41,626 bases of DNA, from assembly GCA_022578965.1 (NCBI GenBank), contig MU400794.1, positions 1 through 41,626 on the forward strand, written 5' to 3'. Under the pieces are notes generated by a model that saw nothing but the letters and a program-made list of their open reading frames with translations, did not search any database and was not told the origin of the DNA. A program made the translations under genes and the position numbers. This DNA comes from Xylaria sp. FL1777. Taxonomy: Eukaryota > Ascomycota > Sordariomycetes > Xylariales > Xylariaceae. Of this stretch, positions 1 through 9,579 are shown piece after piece (position 1 is the first letter of the stretch; every line of letters begins with the position of its first letter).

Positions 1-949
1 AAAATAATTAGTTTTTTAAACAAATTATAAAAACAAAAATATAAAACTTTTATAAATTAAAATAGTTAGTTATAACTATAGTTTATTATAAAAATTTATA
101 AAGATTTATAATATTTAAAGAAAATTTTAATTATATTTATAATACTATTTTAAAGAAATATAAAAATAATTGCTATAAATATTACTAGCTAATTAAAGCA
201 TAATTATACTAAAAAATGGTTATTAAAAGCAAAAAAGCTTAAAAACTATAATTTAAAGCTTGTTTAAAAGCAAAAATAAAACAAAGTATAATAATATCTA
301 AAGTATTAAATAAAATAAGCACTTAAACATTTTATAAAAAAAAATTAAAAAATAAAATAAGTACTTGCTAAAAAAGCAGCAAATAGCTAAAAAAACTAAA
401 GCTTTACGTAAAGTTTAATGCAATAACTAAAAAAATTAATTTAAAGTTAAACTTATATATTAAAAAAAAAAATATAACATTTTGATTAATTTAAAAACAT
501 AAGCTAATATAATTTTACTTAAAGTAGCAAAATAAAATAAAATTCTTTAAAAATATAAACAAAAATCCTAAAAAATTAAAAGATTTAATAAAAGTACTTT
601 TAGCTATAATAACAGTTATATACTTAAAAAAACTAAACCTTTTAATATATTTATATAAAAATATAAAAAACAAATTATATTAAATATTACTAATATATTT
701 AATTACGATATTATTTTAGAAATATTATAGCTAAAGATTAGCAACCTTTTAATTTAATAAAAAGCAAAAACTATTAAATAAAAAAACAAAAAATAAAGCA
801 AAAAAATTAGAAAAATCGCAAAAAAAATTCTAAATAAAATACCAAAAGTATATTATAGATTTTACAAACTATTTAAAAAAAAAGAAAAAAAAAACTTTTT
901 AAACATAGCTTATAAAATTATTATATTCCTATTAAGAAAAAATATTAAT

Positions 950-1660
950 TAAAGCTTTATTAAGTATACTATATAAACTTAAATAAAACAAACGCTTTAT
1001 AAAAATATATTTAAAAAAATCTAGCAAAAAGATTCTTAAAAAAATCTTAGTTATTTATTAAATATTTTATAGTACTAGTACTTAAAATAAAAAATAAAAA
1101 ATAACTAATTAATAAAAAAAAAAAAACTAGTATAATAAATAATAGTTAATTATTAATTATTAAACATAATTATTATTATAAATAAATATTCTTTTATTTT
1201 ATTAATAACTATAAAAAAAAACATTAATTAAGCAAAATAATTTATAGCAATTAATATTTTAAATAAATATTATGCTATTAAAATAACTAAAAAAAAAAAT
1301 AGAAAACTGCTATATAAATAGTATATAAACTATATAAATATATAGTTATGCTATAAAAACTATAAAACGTACTAGCTAATTTTTAACACATAATAATAAT
1401 AATTCTATAGAAGTTTTTAAATAAATTTGTGTTTATTTACTTAAATAATATTTTAATTTACTTTAAAACACTAAAAAAATATAAAAAATATATAACTTAA
1501 ATATTAAAAACAGTTAAATAAGCAAAATTATAACTTAACATAAAAAAATATATATAGCATATATAAAAAATTAACTTTTTAAAATTTATAATTATTTTAA
1601 AACAAATATAAATTTAATAGTTAAAAGTTAATATAGTATAAAACTAAAAAATACTTAACT
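950..1660 (+). pseudogene. Reverse transcriptase remnant, copy A
   Basis: This segment once coded for the polymerase that copies the element RNA into DNA. Landmarks survive as broken codons: a K-T-A start of the palm motif at about 1303, followed by a relic of the Tyr-x-x-Val-Met-Pro-Phe-Gly-Leu-x-Asn-Ala block near 1330-1372, and the active-site box at 1438-1449, which reads Tyr-Leu-Asn-Asn. In copy D the same box reads Tyr-Leu-Asp-Asn, so the original was Tyr-Leu-Asp-Asp as in other Gypsy polymerases. Gln and Trp positions are now TAA or TAG. The domain order (polymerase, RNase H, integrase) is that of Ty3/Gypsy and not of Copia. The limits are approximate and nothing functional remains. 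Confidence 0.88.
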
Positions 1661-1734
1661 TAGCTATTATTATAAATATATAATAAGCATTAAAATTTTT
1701 AAACTATGTTTAAATGTTAATTTAAAACTTTAAA

Positions 1735-2160
1735 AAAATGGCGTTTTATTTTATAAAGTATATAAAGAAAAAATATAAAAAAAAATCCTTTTTAATTTTA
1801 AAGAAAGCTTAAAAAGCTTTTAAAGAACTAAAACTAAAAGTTATTTTTAACTTTATAGTTAAACTACTTAATTTACAGAAAAAAAAAAAGCTAAAAACAA
1901 ATGCTTTAAATAGTATAATTGCAGAAGTTTTAAAACAACTAAAAAATAACAAAAAATAGCACTTAGTAGCTTATTATTTTAAAGCACTACAAAATATAAC
2001 ATTATAATATTTTATATATAATAAAGAACTATTTGTAATTATTATAGCACTTAAAAAATAAAAACCTTTTTTTATAAAAACTATAAAGCTAATTAAAATT
2101 TATTTAAATTATTAAAACTTAATAAAATTTATAACTATGCAAAAAATTACTAAACAATAT
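1735..2160 (+). pseudogene. RNase H remnant, copy A
   Basis: Directly downstream of the polymerase, the frame keeps a Thr-Asn-Ala at about 1897-1905 where Gypsy RNases H have Thr-Asp-Ala (first catalytic Asp), then a run resembling the Ser-Lys-x-Leu block and the Asn-Lys-Glu-Leu block near 1990-2035 that normally carries the Asp-x-Glu-Leu-Leu-Ala-Ile motif. The Asp-to-Asn changes are single G-to-A steps. The domain would have removed the RNA strand during reverse transcription. Domain edges are estimated from neighbouring motifs. Confidence 0.75.
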
Positions 2161-2439
2161 AAAAATTAAATAGTTTTTCTTTTTAAATTTAACTTTAAAA
2201 TATATTACATTAAAAAAAAAAAAAACATTTAAACAAACATACTAAGCTAACAAAGTTAAAAAAGATTTAAAGTTTTAAAAAAGAACATTTAAGTGCTATA
2301 TCTTTAAAAAAATAAAAACTTAAAAGTTAAAATTATATTTAAGAACTTTATAAATATATAGCTATAATAAGCTTATAACTTAAAAAAGTTAGTAAAATTA
2401 CAAAAACACAAAAAATTAAAAAAAAATAAGCTAATATAT

Positions 2440-3420
2440 AAACGTAAGGTTTATTTACTAGAATTTTTATAAAACAAGTTTATTAAAAAATTCTATAAAT
2501 ATTTATTATATAAATATTAAAAAGCAACAAAAATAATTAAACAACTATAAAAAAAATACAATTTTTTAAAACTATAAAACATAGTTAAGTTTATTATAAA
2601 AAAGTGCAATATTTATAATAAAGCTAAAATAGCTTAATATAAGCTTTATAAACTACTATAATTTATATAAATACTTAAATAAGCATAGCATACTATTACT
2701 TAAAATTTTATTATAGTATTACTTTTATTAACCGATTTAATTATAAAAATATAATATAATAAAATATAAGTTATTATTAATAAACTTATTAAGTATGCTT
2801 ACTTTTTACTATTTAAAAGAAATATAATAGCTAAATAACTTATATATGCTTTTATATGCTAATATTTAAATAAGCATAAGCTACTAAAAAAAATTATTTT
2901 AAACTAAAATAAATTGTTTACTTTTAAGTTTAAAACTAGCTTTTTTAAACTTATTAGTATTAAACTAAAGTTTTTAATTGCTTACTACTTATAAATAAAT
3001 AAACAAACAAAAAAACTAAACTAAATACTAAAACAATATTTATAAAGTTATATTAACTATTAATAAAACAATTAAGTAAAACTATTATTAATAGTATAAA
3101 TCTTATATAATATATTAACAAACAAAAATATAAATATATTTTTATATAAAGCTATTTATAAATAGCAAGCAACTATTAAAAAACAAAAAAAAACATTAAT
3201 AAAAGTACTTGCTATTTTAACTATAGTACTTTAAGCAAAAACTATTATAATAGAAATTAAAACATTATAAGCTAAACTATAATTACGTTTTTAGTTTTTA
3301 TAACAACAAATATTAATATATTATAACAAAAAACAAACTAAAGAACTAACTTTTAAAAAAAAAAATAAGGTTTACTTGCTATAATAAAAATAAAACGCAA
3401 ACATTAATATCTTTTAAATT
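2440..3420 (+). pseudogene. Integrase remnant, copy A
   Basis: The N-terminal zinc module survives in part: a Cys-Asn-Ile-Tyr at about 2605 stands for Cys-x2-Cys, the second Cys changed to Tyr. The catalytic core follows: a Thr-stop-Asn-Phe-Ile block before an intact Leu-Thr-Asp-Leu (about 2727-2741), then Ile-Ile-Leu-Asn and, about 35 codons later, a Thr-Asn-Lys-Gln-Thr-Lys block. In Gypsy integrases these positions are Asp, Asp and Glu; here they read Asn, Asn and Lys, each explained by one G-to-A change, so strand transfer would be dead. A basic, Lys-rich C-terminal part leads into the chromodomain. Confidence 0.82.
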
Positions 3421-3599
3421 AAAACAAAATAACTAAGTAACAAATTAAAATTTAAAAAACTTAGTTTTTTTAAAATTAAAAAAGTTATTTTATTTATTAA
3501 CTATAAACTATTATTACTAAAAAATATATAAATTTACCTTATTTTTTATATTTTTTTATTAAAACTAGTACTTATTAAAATACTTATTAAAACATAACT

Positions 3600-3800
3600 A
3601 AAAATAAAAATAAATTAAAACATTTATAAAATTAAAAATATACTAGATTTTTGTTAAAATAATAATAACGTTAAATATTTTATTAAATAAAAAAAATACT
3701 TATATGCTAATAATACTTAAAAACTTAAAAAACATTTAAAAACTGCTAAAATAATTATAAACTAGTTTTATTATTAATACTTTAACTAGCTAAAGCTAAA
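3600..3800 (+). pseudogene. Chromodomain remnant at the integrase C-terminus, copy A
   Basis: The frame starting near 3637 reads Asn-Ile-Leu-Asp-Phe-Cys, then a run of Asn, then Val-Lys-Tyr-Phe-Ile-Lys-(stop), and further on Tyr-Leu-Tyr-Ala-Asn-Asn-Thr-(stop) and Lys-Lys-His-Leu. This matches the chromodomain pattern Ile-Leu-Asp...Tyr-x-Ile-Lys-Trp-Lys-Gly-Tyr...Asn-Thr-Trp-Glu-Pro...His-Leu, with the stops at the Trp positions of the aromatic cage. Its presence places the family among chromoviruses, whose integrase is thought to be guided to methylated histone H3 in heterochromatin. The same block occurs in copies B and D. Confidence 0.8.
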
Positions 3801-4342
3801 AAAAAAAAATTAACCTTAAATAAAACATTTAGCGCGTTTTAATTAAACTTTAAAAAAATAACTAGCAATAATTATACTGCTTTAATATGCTATTTTTGTT
3901 TTTTAGCTATATAATGCTTTTTTGCTTTAATTTGCTTAAGCTTTTTTAAGCTATTTAAACTATAAGCTACAGTAATAGCTATTTTTTTTTGCTATAATTT
4001 CTTTTGTTGCTTAAAACAATAGATTTTTGCATTTATTTTTTTATGCTTTTTTATTAGCAAGTTTAGTTTATTTTTTAGCTTTTTATACTAAAAAGTAAGC
4101 TATTATATCTGCTTTAAAAACAAACTTCTAGCGTTATAATTTGCTTGTTTAGCTATAATACATTTAATACATTAATTAGAGTTAAATTTTAACATTAAAC
4201 ATTTTATGTTATAATAATTGCAGCAAAAGCATAAAGCTATTTTAATTAATTTTAATTTAATAAAAAAAAGCAAAGCAAAGTTTTATTAAGCCTTTTGTTT
4301 AAAACGTAACAAGCAAGGTTTTTTAAAAACTTTACTAAACAT
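3785..4342 (-). pseudogene. Antisense Zn2Cys6-like plus coiled-coil-like ORF, copy A
   Basis: On the strand opposite to the retroviral genes, a frame opens with ATG at 4342-4340 and matches codon for codon the frame in copy D. The cysteine cluster lies at about 4231-4132 and reads C-x2-C-x6-C-x9-C-x2-C-x7-Y. In this copy the fourth Cys is intact, whereas copy D has Tyr there, so the two decayed copies complement each other. The sixth position is Tyr (TAT), one G-to-A step from Cys. A Lys/Leu/Gln/Ala-rich stretch suited to a helix follows. About ten stops interrupt it, most of them readable as former Gln, Arg or Trp codons. It converges on the chromodomain. Function unknown; a DNA- or RNA-binding accessory protein is a guess. 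Confidence 0.55.
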
Positions 4343-4419
4343 AATAAGCATAAAAAACAAAACACAAAAAATAAAAGAAAAAAACTTACAAAAGAAAAAA
4401 TACAGAATTATTAAAACAA

Positions 4420-4442
4420 CAATTATAGAAAAAAAAAAATAA
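4420..4442 (+). other. Polypurine tract of copy A
   Basis: An almost pure A/G run lies directly before the TGTTATA start of the 3' LTR. This is where plus-strand DNA synthesis starts in LTR retrotransposons. The same tract is seen in reverse complement at 19428-19443 in copy D, where it reads as a C/T run. Confidence 0.7.
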
Positions 4443-4560
4443 TGTTATAAAATAAGCTAACTAAGCTAGTTAAAAGCTAAATATAAAAAAAGCATGCGTA
4501 AAAAAAGTCCTATTTATTAAAAAAATATATATTTAAACTATTATAAAGGTTTAATGCATA

Positions 4561-4646
4561 AACTTAATAAACTTAAGCATTAAATCTATTAAGCTTTAAA
4601 CTTAATAAACTTAAGCATTAAATTTATTAAGCTTTAAACTTAAAAC
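4561..4646 (+). repeat. 38-bp tandem repeat in subfamily-1 LTR
   Basis: Two units of 38 bp (4561-4598 and 4599-4636) plus a partial third. Each contains AACTTAATAAACTTAAGCAT. The same two-unit array occurs in all subfamily-1 LTRs (for example 26450-26525 and 19230-19305) and is replaced by a different 26-bp array in subfamily 2. Its place in the U3-like part suggests a promoter or enhancer module, which is inference. Confidence 0.85.
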
Positions 4647-4867
4647 AATATAGCATTAAATTTATTAAAAAAAGCAACGTTTATAAATTACTATTACTAT
4701 TTTTTTTATTTATATAATTATGCACTTTTTATATTTAATTACTTACTTAGTTTTTAGCTTTTTAACTATTAATTTTTTTATAACTGCTAAGCACTAATAT
4801 ATTTATTACTTTTAATTTCTTAAGACCTTTATTAATGCATAGTAGTAAAAGTACCCTAAAAACCTTC

Positions 4868-4885
4868 TTAACGGACTACCGTTAA
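4868..4885. other. Hairpin in the LTR
   Basis: A perfect 7-bp inverted repeat, TTAACGG and CCGTTAA, separated by ACTA. It sits about 75 bp from the LTR end. In the other LTRs the arms are partly eroded by mutation, for example TTAACAG/CCATTAA in copy D's left LTR. Confidence 0.6.
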
Positions 4886-5019
4886 AGATCCTATTATTAC
4901 TTGCAAATTAAAACCTTAAGAGCAAACCCGTTATATTAATATATAACAGGTCTGTTACACATAAGCTGCTTTATTTAAGTTTAATTAAAATTTCTTAAGC
5001 GTTTTTTTTAAAGTTAACT

Positions 5020-5215
5020 TTTTTTTTTTAGTTTTAAGCAGTTAAAATATTAGCAGTAAAACTAACTTATAACTACTTTAGCAGTTTTTAAGTATTTTTT
5101 AAGTTCTTAAATATTATTAGCATATAAATATTTTTTTTATTTAACAAAATACTTTAAATTACTATTGTTTTAACAAAAATCTAATATATTTTTAACTTTA
5201 TAAACGTTTTAATTT
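5020..5215 (-). pseudogene. Chromodomain remnant, copy B
   Basis: Reverse-complement homologue of the chromodomain at 3600-3800. The Ile-Leu-Asp stretch corresponds to the bases around 5175-5190, where the Asp codon is now Asn-type through G-to-A change. Identification rests on alignment with copy A and not on an independent motif match. Confidence 0.65.
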
Positions 5216-5404
5216 GTTTTTATTTTTAGTTATATTTTAATAAGTATTTTAATAAATATTAGTTTTAGTAAAAAAATGTAAAAAATAAAATAAATTTGCA
5301 TATTTTTTAGTAATAATAGTTTATAATTAGTAAATAAAATAACTTCTTTAATTTTAAAAAAGCTAAATTTTTTAAATTTTAATTTATTGCTTAGTTGTTT
5401 TGTT

Positions 5405-6390
5405 TTAATTTAAGGAATATTAATATTTGCATTTTGTTTTTATTATAGCAAGTAAACCTTGTTTTTTTTTTTAAAGGTTAATCTTTTAGTTTGTTTTTTG
5501 TTATAGTATATTAACATTTATTATTATAAAAATTAAAAGCATAATTATAGTTTAGCTTATAGCATTTTAATTTTTGTTGCAATAATTCTTGCTTAAAGTA
5601 CTATAGTTAAAATAACAAGTACTTTTATTAATGTTTTTTTTTGTTTTTTAATAGTTGCTTGCTATTTATAAACAGTTTTATGCAAAAATATATTTATATT
5701 TTTGTTTATTAATATATTATATAAAATTTATGCTATTAGTAATAATTTTACTTAATTGTTTTATTAATAGTTAATATAACTTTATAAATATTGTTTTAGT
5801 ATTTAGTTTAGTTTTTTTATTTGTTTATTTGTTTATAAGTAGTAAGCAATTAAAAACTTTAGTTTAATACTAATAAGTTTAAAAAAGCTAGTTTTAAACT
5901 TAAAAGTAAACAATTTATTTTAGTTTAAAATAATTCTTTTTAGTAGCTTATATTTATTTAAATATTAATATATAAAGGCATATATAAGTTGTTTAATTAT
6001 TACATTTTCTTTAAATAGTAAAAAATAAGCATACTTAGTAAATTTATTAACAATAACTTATATTTTATTATATTGTATTTTTATAACTAAATTAGTTAAT
6101 AAAAGTAGTGTTATAATAAAATCTTAAGCAATAATATATTATACTTATTTAAATATTTATATAAGTTATAGCAATTTATAAAGCTTATGTTAAGCTGCTT
6201 TAGCTTTGTTATAAATATTGCACTTTTTTATAATAAACTTAATTATATTTTATAGTTTTAAAAAATTGTACTTTTTTTATAATTGTTAAACTATTTTTAT
6301 TATTTTTTAGTATTTATATAATAAGTATTTATAAAATTTCTTAATAAACTTGTTTTATAAAAATTTTAGTAAATAAACCTTATGTTTATA
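5405..6390 (-). pseudogene. Integrase remnant, copy B
   Basis: Collinear with the integrase of copy A on the opposite strand. The zinc-module Cys codon is visible as GCA at about 6223 within ATATTGCACTTTTTT. The frame is full of stops. This copy adds no further intact catalytic residue that I could confirm by eye. Confidence 0.72.
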
Positions 6391-6669
6391 TATTAGCTTA
6401 TTATTTTTTAATTCTTTATATTTTTGTAGTTATATTAACTTTTTTAAGTTATAAGCTTATTATAGTTATATATTTGTAAAGTTTTTAAGTATAACTTTAA
6501 TTTTTAAGCTTTTATTTTTTTAAAAATATAATACTTAAATGTTTTTTTTTAAAACTTTAAATCTTTTTTAACTTTGTTAACTAAGTATGTTTGCTTAAAT
6601 GTTTTTTTTTTTTTTAATATAATATATTTTAAAGTTAAACTTAAAAAAAAAAACTATTTAATTTTTATA

Positions 6670-7090
6670 TTGTTTAGTAATTTTTTATATAGTTATAAAT
6701 TTTATTAAGTTTTAATAATTTAAATAAATTTTAATTAACTTTATAGTTCTTATAAAAAACAGTTCTTATTTTTTAAGTGCTATAATAATTGCAAGCAGTT
6801 TTTTGTTATATATAAAATATTATAATGCTGCGTTTTGTAGTGCTTTAAAGTAATAAGCTACTAAATGCTATTTTTTGTTCTTTTTTAGTTGTTTTAAAAC
6901 TTCTATAATTATACTATTTAAAGCATTTATTTTTAGCTTTTTTTTTTTTTATAAATTAAATAGTTTAACTATAAAGTTAAAAGTAACTTTTAATTTTAGT
7001 TCTTTAAAAGCTTTTTAGGCTTTTTTTAAAATTAAGAAAGATTTTCTTTTGTATTTTTTTTTTATATACTTTATAAAATAAAATGCTATT
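6670..7090 (-). pseudogene. RNase H remnant, copy B
   Basis: Matches 1735-2160 of copy A in reverse complement. It is more mutated than the copy D counterpart, and the catalytic Asp codons are not intact. Confidence 0.68.
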
Positions 7091-7174
7091 TTTTTAAAGT
7101 TTTAAATTAACATTTAAACATAGTTCAAAAATTTTAATGCTTATTGTATGTTTATAATAATAGCTAAGTTAAAT

Positions 7175-7880
7175 ATTTTTTAGTTTTGTATTATATTAAT
7201 TTTTAACTATTAAATCTATATTTATTTTAAAATAATTATAAATCCTAAAAAGTTAATTTTTTATGTATGCTATATATACTTTTTTATATTAAGTTATAAT
7301 TTTGCTTGTTTAAATGTTTTTAATACTTAAGTTATATATTTTTTATGTTTTTTTAGTGTTTTAAAGTAAATTAAAATATTATTTAAATAAATAAACATAA
7401 ACTTGTTTAAAAACTTCTGTAAAATTATTATTATTATATATTAAAAGCTAGCTAATATATTTTATAGTTTTTATAGCATAACTATATATTTATATAGTTT
7501 ATATATTGTTTATATAGCAGTTTTTTATTTTTTTTTTTAGCTATTTTAATAGCATAATATTTATTTAAAATATTAACTACTATAAACTATTTTGCTTAGC
7601 TAATGTTTTTTTTTATAGTTATTAGCAAAATAAAAAGGTATTTATTTGCAATAATAATTATATTTAATAATTAATAGTTAACTATTATTTGTTATACTAG
7701 TTTTTTTTTTTATTAATTAATTGTTTTTTATTTTTTATTTTAAGTATTAGCACTATAAAATATTTAGCAAATAACTAAAATTCTTTTAAAAATTCTTTTG
7801 CTAAATTCTTTTAAATATATTTTTATAAAGCGTTTATTTTGTTTAAGCTTATATAGTATACTTAATAAAGCTTTAGTTAA
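7175..7880 (-). pseudogene. Reverse transcriptase remnant, copy B
   Basis: Reverse complement of the copy A polymerase. The Lys-Thr-Ala block corresponds to about 7527, and the active-site box near 7390 reads Tyr-Leu-Asn-Asn, so both catalytic Asp codons were lost by G-to-A change. This copy, A and D share the same indel-free alignment, which allows a consensus to be built. Confidence 0.8.
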
Positions 7881-8173
7881 CATTTTTTCTTAATAAAAAT
7901 ATAGTAATTTTATAAGCTATATTTAAAAAGTTCTTTTTTTTTTTTTTTTAAATAGTTTGTAAAATTTATAATATATTTTTAGTATTTTGTTTAAGATTTT
8001 GTTTTTTGCAATTTTTTTTTTTGATTTTTTTGCTTTATTTTTTTACTTTTTTAATTAATAATCTTTGCTTTTTATTAAATTAAAAGGTTACTAGTCTTTA
8101 GCTATAATATTTCTAAAATAATGTTATAATTAAATATATTAATAATATTTAATATAATTTGTTTTTAGCTTAA

Positions 8174-8226
8174 TAGCGTAGTAGCATACGTTTAGCTACT
8201 TTTTTTGAAGTTATAGGTTTAAGTTT
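8174..8226 (+). promoter_or_regulatory. RNA polymerase III A and B boxes (decayed), SINE copy 1
   Basis: The A box TAGCGTAGTAG and B box GGTTTAAGTTT are 31 bp apart, as in tRNA genes. Both differ from copy 2 or from the consensus only by G-to-A or C-to-T changes, so the internal promoter is probably dead. Confidence 0.7.
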
Positions 8227-8794
8227 TGCCTGGTTTATAGTTGCTTTGCTTTAAAGCAAAAGTTAGTTTGCTTTTAGCTTAATTTAAACTGCATGCTTGC
8301 TGCACTAAAAGCATAAAAATTAAAAGTTAAATAGCTAAGCTAAAAGTTTAAAAACTTTGCTTTTTTATTAATGTAGCAATATAAATAACTAACTTAGTAT
8401 ATTAGCTACTATAAAAACAAGCAGCTTTAGTTTTTACTGCTAACGCTATATAAGCATTAGTTTTTTTATATAGCAAACAGCTTATATTTTTAGCGTAATT
8501 AAAACTTAAAGCTTACTGCTTAACGCTAAGCAATTTATAAAAAATATAGCGCTATATAATGCTTAAAATCTATTTAATACTATGTTATTTATAGCTTGTA
8601 AAACTTAAAGCTAGCAAAAGGGCGCTTTTACTACTAATTAATAAAAGACCTCTTTGTTAGCGTGTTAATTTTTATACTTTTGCATTGCAAAGCAAAAGCG
8701 CTGCTAACTTAACGTATAAAATTTAAAGCAAAGTATTATATAAAAAAAGCAGCAAATTAATAAAATCTATAGTAAAACTATTGCATACTTTGCA

Positions 8795-8837
8795 TATATA
8801 AGTAGTTTTTGCCCCAAAAAAGGTTTTTACTTATATA
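8795..8837. other. Two-level hairpin near the SINE 3' end
   Basis: Outer arms TATATAAGTA (8795-8804) and TACTTATATA (8828-8837) enclose an inner hairpin TTTTTG-CCC-CAAAAA. Copy 2 keeps the structure (about 17830-17875), including the unusually GC-rich CCCC core. It may be an RNA fold recognised by the LINE enzyme, which is inference. Confidence 0.55.
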
Positions 8838-9579
8838 AAGTTTTACTAAATAGCCATTAGTATAGCCAATAGGCTATTTATTTAAGTAATACAAATTATT
8901 ATAATTTGTTTTTTATATTTTTATATAAATATATTAAAAAGTTTAGTTTCTTTAAATATATAACTATTATTATAGCTAAAAGTACTTTTATTAAATCTTT
9001 TAATTTTTTAGGATTTTTGCTTATATTTTTAGGAAATTTTATTTTATTTTGCTACTTTAAGTAAAATTATATTAGCTTATGCTTTTAAATTAATTAAAAT
9101 GTTATACTTTTTTTTTTAATATATAAGTTTAACTTTAAATTAGTTTTGCTAGTTATTATATTAAACTCTACGTAAAGCTTTAGTTTTTTTAGCTATTTGC
9201 TGCTTTTTTAACAAGTGCTTATTTTGTTTTTTGATTTTTTTTTGTAAAATATTTAAATGCTTGTTTTATTTTGTACTTTAAATATTATTATGTTTTATTT
9301 TATTTTTGCTTTTGCTTAAGCTTTAAATTATAGTTTTTAAGCTTTTTTGCTTTTAGCAACTATTTTTTAATATAATTATGCTTTAATTAGCTAGTAATAT
9401 TTATAGTAGTTATTTTTATATTTTTTTAAAATAATATTATAAATATAATTAAAATCTTTTTTAAATGTTGCAAATTTTTATAAATTTTTATAGTAAATTA
9501 TAGTTATAACTAACTATTTTAATTCATAAAAGTTTTATATTTTTGTTTTTATAATTTATTTAAAAAACTAATTATTTTT

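Larger units (their letters stand above)
1..4959 (+). mobile_element. Chromo-1 copy A: Ty3/Gypsy chromovirus, 3' part
   Basis: This is the downstream two thirds of an LTR retrotransposon; its 5' LTR and gag lie left of the window. Bases 1-10 match copy D at 23870-23861 on the other strand, and homology runs without a break through reverse transcriptase, RNase H, integrase, chromodomain, polypurine tract and 3' LTR. All reading frames are broken by stops that fit C-to-T or G-to-A change. The five bases after the LTR (CATAA) are the expected right-hand target duplication, but the left one is outside the window. Because copy B starts directly after the LTR and lacks its own 3' end, copy A most likely inserted into copy B. 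Confidence 0.92.
4443..4959 (+). repeat. 3' LTR of copy A (subfamily 1)
   Basis: A 517-bp terminal repeat that starts TGTTATA and ends GTCTGTTACA, homologous over its whole length to the LTRs at 14476-14992 (+), 18912-19427 (-) and 26127-26642 (-). It contains a 38-bp tandem duplication in its first third and a short hairpin near its end. The last 110 bases are much less mutated than the rest of the copy. Confidence 0.93.
8167..8899 (+). mobile_element. tRNA-headed SINE, copy 1
   Basis: A 733-bp insertion inside copy B, absent from the matching place in copies A and D. It is flanked by a 14-bp target duplication, TATAATTTGTTTTT (8153-8166 and 8900-8913), of the length made by LINE machinery. 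The first 65 bases look like a tRNA: an A-box relic TAGCGTAGTAG at 8174-8184 and a B-box relic GGTTTAAGTTT at 8216-8226. No protein frame is evident in the body. Most fungal SINEs are much shorter. A palindrome TTTGCTTTAAAGCAAA lies at 8245-8260. The second copy at 17201-17930 is collinear. Confidence 0.85.

Noticed and set aside
4561..4646. CRISPR-like array in the LTR
   Set aside because: Units are directly adjacent with no spacers and lie inside an LTR present in several copies.
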